A stretch of DNA of 6,297 nucleotides from Armatimonadota bacterium (GTDB lineage: Bacteria; Armatimonadota; Zipacnadia; Zipacnadales; UBA11051), in NCBI GenBank assembly GCA_003542955.1, contig DPJP01000256.1:961-7257 (forward strand), given 5' to 3'. Positions within the stretch are counted from its first letter, which is position 1, and every line of letters starts with the position of its first letter. The notes below the pieces were generated by a model. The model worked only from the letters and a program-made list of their open reading frames with translations, was not told the DNA's origin and did not search any database. A program made the position numbers and the translations under genes. This document shows positions 1-6,297 of this stretch, piece after piece.

Positions 1-476
1 CGGAGAAGGTCGCGCCGACGGCGGAGCAGCGCGCGGGGTTCCTGCAGAGCTTCTCCGAGCAGCTCGACGAGCGCGTGTTGCCCCAGACGCAGTCGAACCC
101 GGCGCTCAGTGAGAGTGTGGGGGCGCTGATCTCGGCGATCACTCATGGCAGGCGCGAGGTCTTCATCGTCAACGTCGCCAATGAGTGGGCGATCCCGAAC
201 CTGCCGCCGACGGCGGAGGTGGAACTCGAGGGCGTCACCGACTCCCTGGGTGTGCGGCCGATCCATGTGGGAGACGCGCCGCTGTTGCTCAAGGGCATGC
301 TCGAGAAGCGCTTTGTGTGGCACGAGTACGTCGCCGACGCGGCAGTGCTGGGCGATCGGAAGCTCGCGTTGCAGGCGTTGATGATCGACGAGATGGCGAT
401 CGTCCCGGAGAAGGCGGAGGCGATGCTCGACGAGCTGCTGGCTGCCTCCGTGGACATGCTGCCGCAGTTTGCATGA
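1..476 (+). CDS. Glycoside hydrolase family 4 (alpha-galactosidase/alpha-glucosidase type), C-terminal part; 5' end outside window
   Basis: The reading frame is open from the window edge (first full codon at 3) to a TGA at 474-476, giving 157 residues. The GTG at 75 is internal: the same frame continues upstream with sensible protein sequence. GH4 enzymes are cytoplasmic glycosidases that use NAD+ and a divalent metal in an oxidation-elimination mechanism. The family signature of the C-terminal domain is visible around visible residues 55-75: IVNVANEWAIPNLPPTAEVE, matching the usual 'N-x-x-N-x-x-x-I-P-N-L-P' segment. It is followed by a stretch ending in the typical 'LALQALMIDEMAI' helix (around residues 120-132) and a final helix. 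The NAD-binding Rossmann motif and the Cys/His metal ligands would lie in the missing part, so substrate (alpha-galactoside, alpha-glucoside, galacturonide) cannot be decided. It converges on the lipoprotein gene, with 20 bases between the stop codons. Family assignment is fairly sure; subfamily is not. Confidence 0.85.
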   Translation, partial: EKVAPTAEQRAGFLQSFSEQLDERVLPQTQSNPALSESVGALISAITHGRREVFIVNVANEWAIPNLPPTAEVELEGVTDSLGVRPIHVGDAPLLLKGMLEKRFVWHEYVADAAVLGDRKLALQALMIDEMAIVPEKAEAMLDELLAASVDMLPQFA

Positions 477-496
477 GCCTGGCCGCGTGTGACTCC

Positions 497-2206
497 CTAT
501 TGGTCGATCTTCTGCATGACGGCAAGGCCGTAGCCACCGCCGCCGTCGTTCATTGTCATTGACGCGAACCCACTAGCCGGACTGAACGCCCCGTGCGCCT
601 GTGCCCCCGGGTGATTGGTGGTGAAGGTGCCATCGGGCTGCATCGCTATCGTGAAGTCGGAGTCGACAGAGTTGTCCCCGTTGCTGCGGAACATCGACTC
701 CCACTGCACATTGCCTGCGGCGTCGATGCGGGCAATACCATGCGCCCAGCCCGTGTAGTCGGGCCAGTCGCCTTCGACAATGGCGTGCATGCTCCAGCGC
801 CCGGCGATCTGCGCGGTTGTGCATCCCTGGGCGGCACGTTGCTGGATGCCCATCAGCCAGCCACCGCCACCGTCAACGAATGAGATTGTGTAGAGCTGCT
901 TGTGCGGGGCCATCGAGCCGCCTGCCCGGTAGTTGGCCGGAAGGCTCGGCATCGAGATGGCGCCGTTCGCGGCGAGCGAGGCGGTGACGGGCGCCGGGAG
1001 GGAGTTGTTCCCACTGCTCCTGATGTGGTACTCCCACACCATGCTGCCGCCGGCGTCCATGTTCAGCGCTCCGTAGCACCAGCCAATGTACTGCGGCGCA
1101 TCGCCGGTGATGAGCGCGTGCATGAGCCACCGGCCGACGAAGTCGGCGTTGCCGAAGCCGGCGCCCTGGCGATAGGCTATGCCGAGCAGGTAGCCGTTTC
1201 CGCCATCAGTCATCGTCCAGACGAAGCAGTTGCGGTCGGGTGACAGAGTTCCGTGCATGGCGCGTCCGGGCTGGGCCGGCCATGTCATCGTGCCGTCAGC
1301 GCTGAGGCCGAATGCAGAAGCGGGCGGCAGTACGGCATTGCCGTCACTCCGCTCGATGTGGGTCCACTGGGCGTTGCCTGTCGCGTTGATGGAGAGTGTG
1401 CCGCGCGCCCACCCCGTCCACTGCGGGGCATCGCCTGATGTGAGCATCTGGAAGCGCCAGTCACCCTCGAGGTCGGCGAGTCGGTACCCGGCGGCAACCT
1501 CACCAATGATGGCGTAGACGCTAAAGCCGCTCAGCGGGGCCGAGACGGTGTCATCCGCGACATTGACCTGCGAGCCGGGGACAGGCTCCCAGGTGTCTCC
1601 GACCGCCTTGTTGAGCACGAGGCTGTCTTCCTGGCACCCCGGTGGCAGGCTTGCCTCCGAGTACGAGATTACAACCTGGACGGGCTGGGAGAACTGCGTG
1701 CCCGCGGGGCCGAACTCGTAGCACGTCCCCGGTACCAGGCCGTTGGCAGCCGGGCGAACGAGCTGTGGGAAGATGGAGACATCAGTCTCGGCCTGGAGCG
1801 CCCCGGCGGGGATCTCGAGCGTGACGTTGCCGTCGGAGGTCGTCACAGTGCCGCCCTGTTCGTCAACCGGCTCGGGGATCACGCCAATCGGCCAGGGGGC
1901 AAGTCCGACGACGCAGCGGAGCATCGCAATGGCGTCACCGACGCCCACCGTACCGTCACCGTCGACGTCGGCGAACAGGTCGACCGGCTGCAGACCCACG
2001 ACCATGCGGAGCATGCCGATGGCATCGGCGACGCCGGGCAGCCCGTTGCCGTCAAGGTCACCGATGAGCAGCACTGCTTCGGTAGAGACTGAGGACGTTG
2101 ATGCGACCGCCGCGGGCTTGTCACTCCCCCCGTGACAGCCGACGAAGCAAACAATGAAGGACGAAAAGACGAGGACCGACAGACCCACGACCGCGCGATC
2201 GCGCAT
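497..2206 (-). CDS. Lipoprotein with dockerin-type calcium loops, ZU5-like domain and three ~110-residue W/GD/GW repeat modules
   Basis: 569 residues; I do not recognise a named protein. ATG at 2206 is preceded by AGGAGG (2213-2218) at 6-base spacing. Residues 1-23 form a signal peptide (RDR, hydrophobic core, FVGC), and C24 followed by HGGSDK is a likely lipobox cysteine, so the protein is probably surface- or membrane-anchored. Residues 48-103 hold two dockerin/EF-hand-like loops with Asp/Asn at positions 1, 3, 5 and 12 (D50, D52, N54, D61; D80, D82, D84, D91), each followed by 'DAI-x-MLR-x-VVGL'. Residues ~108-233 resemble a ZU5 domain ('GGTVTTSDGNVTLEIPAGAL', then 'SGFSVYAI'). Residues ~243-569 are three tandem modules, each starting G-x-W and containing GD-x-P, GW and DGG-x-G[YW]. 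No catalytic motif is seen, so binding or a structural role is likelier than enzymatic, which is inference. It lies downstream of the M20 peptidase gene with a 135-base gap and may be a separate unit. Confidence 0.9.
   Translation of the reverse strand: MRDRAVVGLSVLVFSSFIVCFVGCHGGSDKPAAVASTSSVSTEAVLLIGDLDGNGLPGVADAIGMLRMVVGLQPVDLFADVDGDGTVGVGDAIAMLRCVVGLAPWPIGVIPEPVDEQGGTVTTSDGNVTLEIPAGALQAETDVSIFPQLVRPAANGLVPGTCYEFGPAGTQFSQPVQVVISYSEASLPPGCQEDSLVLNKAVGDTWEPVPGSQVNVADDTVSAPLSGFSVYAIIGEVAAGYRLADLEGDWRFQMLTSGDAPQWTGWARGTLSINATGNAQWTHIERSDGNAVLPPASAFGLSADGTMTWPAQPGRAMHGTLSPDRNCFVWTMTDGGNGYLLGIAYRQGAGFGNADFVGRWLMHALITGDAPQYIGWCYGALNMDAGGSMVWEYHIRSSGNNSLPAPVTASLAANGAISMPSLPANYRAGGSMAPHKQLYTISFVDGGGGWLMGIQQRAAQGCTTAQIAGRWSMHAIVEGDWPDYTGWAHGIARIDAAGNVQWESMFRSNGDNSVDSDFTIAMQPDGTFTTNHPGAQAHGAFSPASGFASMTMNDGGGGYGLAVMQKIDQ
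500..1480 (-). repeat. Three tandem copies of a ~110-residue protein module inside the lipoprotein
   Basis: Copies cover residues ~243-352, 353-463 and 464-569. Aligned on the first tryptophan (W250, W360, W471), the spacing is rigid for 40 residues: GD at +8/+9, GW at +15/+16, Gly at +19, Trp at +31, Arg-Ser at +36/+37 and Gly at +39. A DGG-x-G-[YW] motif follows at +83 to +85 (D334, D445, D554). The G-x-W start and alternating pattern suggest a beta-barrel or beta-sandwich; the opening is superficially like lipocalin/avidin folds, which is a guess. The DNA copies have diverged, so this is an old duplication. Confidence 0.9.
1898..2065 (-). repeat. Pair of dockerin type I-like calcium-binding repeats in the lipoprotein
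   Basis: Residues ~48-103. Both loops keep the D-x-[DN]-x-[DN]-G-x(5)-D calcium pattern (DLDGNGLPGVAD and DVDGDGTVGVGD), 30 residues apart, each followed by a similar helix (AIGMLRMVVGL and AIAMLRCVVGL). This two-fold arrangement is the known dockerin layout. No cohesin is present in the window. Its place directly after the lipid-anchor region is unlike cellulosomal enzymes, where the dockerin is usually C-terminal. Confidence 0.85.
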
Positions 2207-2303
2207 GACGCACCTCCTGCGAGCTATACGGCACCGCCACCATCACACACGCGATACATATAGGTAGTTCGAGGGGGATGCCCGTGACTCCTGCTGCGTG
2301 CAA

Positions 2304-2317
2304 CCGGCCGTTGCCGG
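2304..2317 (-). terminator. Small GC hairpin after the M20 peptidase gene, possible weak terminator
   Basis: A perfect 5-bp stem CCGGC/GCCGG with a 4-base loop lies about 25 bases beyond the M20 stop codon. There is no T tract after it on the - strand (TTGCACG follows), so it is not a canonical intrinsic terminator. It could slow polymerase or be chance in GC-rich DNA. Confidence 0.2.
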
Positions 2318-2341
2318 ACGGGCCTCATCACGATCGGTGGA

Positions 2342-3460
2342 TCAGCCCTGCAGCTTCTTGATCACCGCCAGCAGGTAGTCGGCGGAGCGGCCCATGTCCT
2401 CGACATTGACCGATTCCTCGAGTGTGTGCGGGTCGGCGCTACCGGTGGGCATGATGATGGCGGGGATGCCGTGCTCGTTGAAGACATTCGCATCGCTGCC
2501 GCCGCCGCCGCGGACCGGCTGAGGCTCGTGGCCCAGCTCTGTGGCAACCGCCATCGCAGCGGCTACCAGCGGGTGCTCGTTCGGCAGGAAGAATGCGCGG
2601 TATGATGAAACCTCATCAACGCTGAGCGTGGCCCCCACGGCATAGCAGGCCTCCTCGAAGCAGCGCCGCATGTGGTCGACCTGGCGCATCAGCTTGTCCT
2701 CATCATGGCTGCGGGCCTCACCCACACACCGGCAGGAGGCCGGGATGATGTTTGGCGCGCGCCCACCCTCGATGATGCCGATGTTGGATGTGGTCTGCTC
2801 GTCGATCCGGCCCAGTCGCATACCGGCGATCGCAGTCGAAGCGGCCCTGATGGCGCTCACTCCCGCCTCCGGCCGGACCCCGGCATGGGCGGCCACTCCG
2901 GCAATCTCATAGACCATCCGTGTCGCGGAGGGCGCGCCGACGCAAATCTGACCGATCGTGCGTCCGCCGTCCATCACCAGCGCGCAATCGGCCGAGAAGC
3001 TGTCATAGTCGATGCCTTTGGCGCCGTTGAGGCCGGTCTCCTCGGCGATGGTGAAGCAGACGAGGATATCGCCGTGCGGGAAGGGGTTCGCCACGATTTC
3101 GCGGACTACGGCGAGTATCTCGGCCACGCCGGTCTTGTCATCCGCGGCGAGTATAGTATCGCCGAGGCTGCAGAGGCGCTCGCCGTCGCGATGGGGCTCG
3201 ATGTCCTCGCCGGGCGTGACGGTATCCATGTGGGCATTGAGCAGGATCGTCGGCTTGCCCCCGGCGGTGGCATCGATTCTCGACCAGAGATTGCCGATCT
3301 CGCCGTCGACAAGGCGCTGGGCGTCGTCATACCATGTGGGCAGACCGACGGCCTGCAGGCGCTCGCGCAGCTCTTCGGCCATCGCTTTCTCGCGGGCGGA
3401 GATGCTCGGTATGCGGACGAACTCGCAGAACTCGGCTGCTATCCTCTCGGCGTCGAACAT
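2342..3460 (-). CDS. M20-family metallopeptidase, peptidase T-like (PepT-like)
   Basis: 372 residues, close to the usual length of PepT-like M20 proteins. These are cytoplasmic di-zinc aminopeptidases acting on small peptides; the exact substrate of the PepT-like branch is not established. All family residues are visible: H77 and D79 in NAHMDTV, bridging D107 in AADDKTG, catalytic base E140 and ligand E141 in FTIAEETGLNGAKG, D164 in VMDGG, and H345 in SADPHTLEE. The lid/dimerisation domain lies at about residues 176-290, with H192 in VAAHAGVRPEAG and the conserved NIGIIEGGRAPNIIP segment. GGGGSDANVFN at ~317-327 is also typical. ATG at 3460 has AGGAGG at 3468-3473 with 7-base spacing; there is no signal peptide. 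The gap from the upstream exported protein is 257 bases, so it may have its own promoter, though I see no clear one. It probably recycles peptides; any link to its neighbours is inference. Confidence 0.92.
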   Translation of the reverse strand: MFDAERIAAEFCEFVRIPSISAREKAMAEELRERLQAVGLPTWYDDAQRLVDGEIGNLWSRIDATAGGKPTILLNAHMDTVTPGEDIEPHRDGERLCSLGDTILAADDKTGVAEILAVVREIVANPFPHGDILVCFTIAEETGLNGAKGIDYDSFSADCALVMDGGRTIGQICVGAPSATRMVYEIAGVAAHAGVRPEAGVSAIRAASTAIAGMRLGRIDEQTTSNIGIIEGGRAPNIIPASCRCVGEARSHDEDKLMRQVDHMRRCFEEACYAVGATLSVDEVSSYRAFFLPNEHPLVAAAMAVATELGHEPQPVRGGGGSDANVFNEHGIPAIIMPTGSADPHTLEESVNVEDMGRSADYLLAVIKKLQG

Positions 3461-3559
3461 GATGGGTCCTCCTGTGGAGTTGTTGGGGGCGCCGCTGCTG
3501 TCGGCTGCGAGTGCGTGGCCGGGTTACGGCGTCGTCGGAGGGGCCGGCCAATGTTCTAA

Positions 3560-3607
3560 GACAGGACATGGGTAACACATCCGGACAAGACATAGGTAAC
3601 ACATCTG
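3560..3607. repeat. Tandem 2 x 24 bp direct repeat, possible insertion-sequence end remnant
   Basis: Two adjacent 24-base units (3560-3583 and 3584-3607) match at 21 of 24 positions; the core shared by both is GACATRGGTAACACATCYG. All three differences are transitions. Read on the - strand the units begin TGTTACC-[CT]ATGTC. I recall that style from the ends of IS481/IS3-type integrase elements, but I cannot verify it here. There is no transposase in the window. It lies in the non-coding gap between the exported-protein gene and the M20 peptidase gene. Confidence 0.85.
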
Positions 3608-3625
3608 GCCATCCACGACCGCGTG

Positions 3626-3659
3626 GTACCCGCGGGCTGGTCTCGCTCCTCCCGGGTAC
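3626..3659. other. Imperfect inverted repeat (hairpin) in the 3461-3717 intergenic region
   Basis: GTACCC (3626-3631) pairs with GGGTAC (3654-3659), and GGG (3634-3636) with CCC (3651-3653). This leaves a 2-base bulge and a 14-base loop. It lies about 60 bases past the stop codon of the exported TIM-barrel protein gene, so it could contribute to termination on the - strand, but no T tract follows. Apart from this and the tandem repeat, I see nothing definite in 3461-3717 beyond the Shine-Dalgarno of the M20 gene. Confidence 0.35.
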
Positions 3660-3717
3660 TGCACCGGGGTCGCTCGGCCAGCCCCTCCGACGTCTCGTGC
3701 TCACGCGTGGCCGGGCA

Positions 3718-6222
3718 TCAGTTCGCGTCCAGGACGATGAACACCCCATCCAGCGCGGGGACATCGAGCGGCTTGGATAGATCGACTGACTCGCCGGTGA
3801 GGAGGTTTCGCGCCTGCGTGCCACAGCCCTGCACGCCGGCGGTGACGCTTCTGCCCTCCTGCGTGAGGTTGGTCAATGCCAGCAGGCGACGATTCCCGAG
3901 GCTCCAGACGAAGCGTCTGAGGGTCTTCGTATCCTCATCACTCACCTGCGCGAGCGAATCGTCGCGTGTGCCCTCCCAGAGGTAGTCGCCGGCCAGAACG
4001 AGCAGGTTGTGCCACTTGATGAGCTTGTGCATGTAGCGGCCATCTGTAGCGCCGGTGAAGTGCCCGCCCCAGAACGACACTCCACGCGCCCCCGCGGCGA
4101 TGATCGTCTGGATCTGCACATCGAGCAACTGCGGGTCGCTCCACGGCGTCTTCGAGCCCATCGGGTAGATGATCGACGAGCAGAAGATGATCGGCCTGTT
4201 CACGACGGGCAGTGACTCCTCGACGGCGGCGATTCCCGCCTCGATGCTGCCGATGCCGACATCCGCGGTCCACATATCCGAGTAGTCGCCGGGGAGCGTG
4301 TAGTGGGGGATCTCCGGCTCAGTCATGTACTCGGAGGCTTTCGAGACGTCGATGGTCGCGCTCTCGATGGTGCCGTTGTAGTCATAGCCCGCCACCCAGG
4401 CCTGAATCGGGCAGCCGGGCAGGACCTTGTAGGCGGCATCGCGGATCGACTTGACATACAAGGCGCCCTGGTGGCAGCGGAAGTCGATCCACTGCCTGTA
4501 GTAGCGGGCGTCCTTCTTCACATCATCGGGCCAGTTCACGTCGGCGAGGTTGGTGTAGTTGATGAATGCCTGCTTGCAGCGGTCGCAGAAGCACAGCGGC
4601 ATCCTGCACTCGTAGTCGAGCATGTAGCCCTCCCACGCGTGCTCCTGCATCTTCTCGGTGATTGTCTGCAGGAATTGGCCGTATGTGCCGCTGCCCTCGG
4701 CGATGATCACGGGGCAGAAGTTGGCGCCGGGGGTCGTGGAGACGCTCGCCTTCTCCTGCTCAGTCGGGGTGAAATCGGCGGGGTTCTGCCAGGAGTAGTG
4801 CCACCAGGAGGTCAGGAAGGGCTGTATGCCGTGGGCCTTCGCCGCCGGGACGAGCGTGCCGGCGTTGCGGTGGTTGATATGAATCCGCTTGACGCCCAGG
4901 CGGGCGTACAGCGCGAGGGTCTCATCGGACACGACGTCCTCGCTCGGACCCGGATGCGCGACGTGGCCGTCCCACAGGCTCAGGCCGAGGTCGCGCTCCT
5001 GCGTCGGCAGCAACTCCGGGAGCGGGTCGACTATCGCGACGGTCATCTCGTGCCAGGGGCCGGCGCCGGAGCGCGCCGTCGCCCGCGCGGCGATCGTGCC
5101 GCCGTCGGCCTGCTTCGACGCGACACAGTGGATGAACATACCGGGCGTCCGGGCACTGACGGGCCAGTTGAACCAGCCCGGCTGTGCGGGGTCCTCGAGC
5201 TGTGTGCCGTGATGGTCGGCGGGGATCGAGTAGCCCTCGGGCCGAAGCGTGTACTCGGTGAAACCGTCGCCCTGCGCGCGCTCGACGTTGACGGGGACCT
5301 CCCCGAAGGTGACTTCCCGCAGCTCAATACCCGGCGGCATACGGAGCCCAACGGCGAAGTCATGGGCGGCGTTGAGCTTGTCGGTGTTTGAGTAGATCAG
5401 GCAGAGGCGCTGATAGACCTCGGGCGCCAGCCACAGCGTCTCCGTCGTGGCCGGGTTGGCGGTATTGGGCCAGAACGCGACCTGCAGCGACTGCGGGTCG
5501 TGCGCCACGCCCGCAACGCGTTGTGCGGCGCTGTCTGCCAACTGCTGCGCGAGTGGTGCGGGGTCTCCGACAACCAGGTTGTCGAACTCCACTCGGCGGT
5601 GGGCGCCGGCCTGGTGATAGTTGTTGTCGAAGTCGGGATTGCCTCCCTCCGGCATGTAGCCCTTGCCGATGATGAGTGTTGCCGGACCGGTCCAGGAGGC
5701 CGGGCGGTCAACGGCTCCCACCTCGACGAGTTCGCCATCGGCCGGGCCGAACAGGAAGCTCACGCGGTCCGCGGAGATGCGGATCGCGCCGCGGTACCAC
5801 TCCCCCGGGTCGAGAGCCACCTTCTGCACGGAGCCGACTGGTTCACCGGCCGCTTTGGCCTCCAGCCGCAGCGAGTAGAAGGTGCTGAACATCAGGCGGG
5901 CATAGTCGGCCGCGCCCCAGTAGACGATCAAACTCCCCGACCAGGATGCCGACACGTCGTTGACCGAGCAGACGTCGACCTGTACATAGTCGGCGCCTTC
6001 GGGCAGTGGAGTCTCGATGTGGTTGAAGGAGTTCTCGGGGCCCTGCAGCACGAGTACCTGCCGGGTCGGCTCGATTGTGGCGGAGGTATCACGGGCGCTG
6101 TCGACGGTCCAGCGCGCGTCGATATCTGGGCCCTCGAATGTGTCAAACAGCAGTGGCTGCTGAGCTATGCAACAACCGGCGAACGAAACGATGAGTGCGA
6201 CGATTGACAACGTGCGAATCAT
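3718..6222 (-). CDS. Exported multidomain protein with TIM-barrel glycoside-hydrolase-like domain
   Basis: 834 residues; I cannot give a family. I chose ATG at 6222 because it has AAGGAG at 6230-6235 (7-base spacing) and opens a signal peptide; the longer frame from 6291 would put 23 polar residues before it. Cleavage may be signal peptidase I (CIA|QQ, after residue 20) or lipoprotein-type at C17 (FAGC). Residues ~25-220 look like a concanavalin/LamG-type beta-sandwich (from LLFDTFEG to VEFDNLVVGD), as seen in sugar-binding or DUF1080-like domains. Residues ~221-408 are beta-rich. Residues ~410-745 read as a TIM barrel: strands LGLSLWDG, VKRIHIN, IQPFLTSWW, GYMLDYE, IQAWVAGYDY, PIIFCSSIIYP, GVSFWGGHF. 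Residues ~765-834 form a final beta domain like those capping glycosidases. C539, C544, C546 and C549 cluster after DYE and might bind metal. D536 or E538 is a candidate acid; no second catalytic carboxylate is obvious. A role in polysaccharide breakdown is inference. Confidence 0.85.
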   Translation of the reverse strand: MIRTLSIVALIVSFAGCCIAQQPLLFDTFEGPDIDARWTVDSARDTSATIEPTRQVLVLQGPENSFNHIETPLPEGADYVQVDVCSVNDVSASWSGSLIVYWGAADYARLMFSTFYSLRLEAKAAGEPVGSVQKVALDPGEWYRGAIRISADRVSFLFGPADGELVEVGAVDRPASWTGPATLIIGKGYMPEGGNPDFDNNYHQAGAHRRVEFDNLVVGDPAPLAQQLADSAAQRVAGVAHDPQSLQVAFWPNTANPATTETLWLAPEVYQRLCLIYSNTDKLNAAHDFAVGLRMPPGIELREVTFGEVPVNVERAQGDGFTEYTLRPEGYSIPADHHGTQLEDPAQPGWFNWPVSARTPGMFIHCVASKQADGGTIAARATARSGAGPWHEMTVAIVDPLPELLPTQERDLGLSLWDGHVAHPGPSEDVVSDETLALYARLGVKRIHINHRNAGTLVPAAKAHGIQPFLTSWWHYSWQNPADFTPTEQEKASVSTTPGANFCPVIIAEGSGTYGQFLQTITEKMQEHAWEGYMLDYECRMPLCFCDRCKQAFINYTNLADVNWPDDVKKDARYYRQWIDFRCHQGALYVKSIRDAAYKVLPGCPIQAWVAGYDYNGTIESATIDVSKASEYMTEPEIPHYTLPGDYSDMWTADVGIGSIEAGIAAVEESLPVVNRPIIFCSSIIYPMGSKTPWSDPQLLDVQIQTIIAAGARGVSFWGGHFTGATDGRYMHKLIKWHNLLVLAGDYLWEGTRDDSLAQVSDEDTKTLRRFVWSLGNRRLLALTNLTQEGRSVTAGVQGCGTQARNLLTGESVDLSKPLDVPALDGVFIVLDAN

Positions 6223-6229
6223 GGTGTGA

Positions 6230-6235
6230 CTCCTT
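6230..6235 (-). promoter_or_regulatory. Shine-Dalgarno (AAGGAG) that fixes the start of the exported TIM-barrel protein
   Basis: CTCCTT on the + strand reads AAGGAG on the - strand, 7 bases before ATG 6222. The upstream ATG at 6291 is only 6 bases from the window edge and shows no such site in what is visible. An AT-rich patch (TATATG/CATATA, 6236-6242) lies just upstream but no -35/-10 pair can be defended. Confidence 0.75.
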
Positions 6236-6297
6236 GTATATGTCTGTGACCTCGCGGGCCGCTGCGCACGTGGCCCGGGGAGGGGCTGCATCCCGCA

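Noticed and set aside
477..496. Shared terminator between the convergent GH4 and lipoprotein genes
   Set aside because: Only 20 bases separate the stop codons, and I find no hairpin there or just inside either gene end.
2253..2262. AT-rich patch upstream of the lipoprotein gene as a promoter -10
   Set aside because: TATATGTATC stands out in GC-rich DNA but no credible -35 lies at 16-18 bases, so I do not call a promoter.
2342..3460. Carboxypeptidase G2/ArgE/DapE as identity of the M20 gene
   Set aside because: The AADDKTG, EETGLNGAKG and GGGGSDANVFN segments fit the PepT-like branch better than ArgE/DapE/CPG2 motifs.
2672..3559. 295-residue open frame on the + strand over the M20 gene
   Set aside because: The opposite strand encodes a complete M20 peptidase with all metal ligands. 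This frame has no recognisable motif and runs into the intergenic repeat.
3327..3824. 165-residue - strand frame spanning the intergenic gap, with a repeated VLPMSC segment
   Set aside because: The repeated peptide is just the 24-bp DNA repeat read in frame. The frame overlaps two real genes and is Arg/Ser/Pro-rich.
4303..5391. 362-residue open frame on the + strand, opposite the exported TIM-barrel protein
   Set aside because: It lies wholly antisense to a gene with a signal peptide, Shine-Dalgarno and recognisable domains. The translation is low-complexity, rich in Val/Ala/Gly/Arg, as expected for shadow frames in GC-rich DNA.
6223..6291. Upstream start at 6291 for the exported TIM-barrel protein
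   Set aside because: It would add 23 polar, Arg/Pro/Gln-rich residues before a textbook signal peptide, and the ATG at 6222 has an AAGGAG at ideal spacing.

Overview
The window is GC-rich bacterial DNA, estimated by eye at roughly 60-65% G+C. It has strong Shine-Dalgarno sequences and four protein-coding genes, with no RNA gene, CRISPR array or intact transposase. The gene content suggests a free-living heterotroph that degrades carbohydrate: the end of a family 4 glycoside hydrolase, a PepT-like M20 peptidase, a lipoprotein carrying a non-cellulosomal dockerin-type pair, and a large exported TIM-barrel protein resembling a glycosidase. Such combinations are familiar from Planctomycetota, Armatimonadota and related high-GC lineages. 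No marker gene is present, so this placement is only an impression.

Layout. Positions 1-476 on the + strand hold the C-terminal 157 codons of a GH4-type NAD-dependent glycosidase whose start lies outside the window. It converges, with 20 bases between the stop codons, on three genes that all read on the - strand. In transcription order these are: (1) 6222-3718, an exported multidomain protein with an N-terminal beta-sandwich, a middle beta-rich region, a TIM-barrel-like domain with a four-cysteine cluster, and a C-terminal beta domain; (2) 3460-2342, a PepT-like M20 metallopeptidase with all metal ligands present; (3) 2206-497, a lipoprotein with two dockerin-type calcium loops, a ZU5-like domain and three copies of a ~110-residue tryptophan/glycine-rich module.

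The - strand genes are separated by 257 and 134-135 bases, and each has its own good Shine-Dalgarno sequence, so tight operon coupling is not evident. The longer gap (3461-3717) holds a tandem 2 x 24 bp repeat that looks like the remnant of an insertion-sequence end, possibly flanked by a 5-bp direct repeat, and an imperfect hairpin.

Taken together, two surface or exported proteins of uncharacterised architecture sit next to sugar and peptide catabolic enzymes. A shared role in polymer use is plausible but is inference. I see no clear defence, mobile or biosynthetic system. The most unusual items are the triple-module lipoprotein, the TIM-barrel protein whose catalytic residues cannot be assigned by eye, and the IS-end-like repeat.
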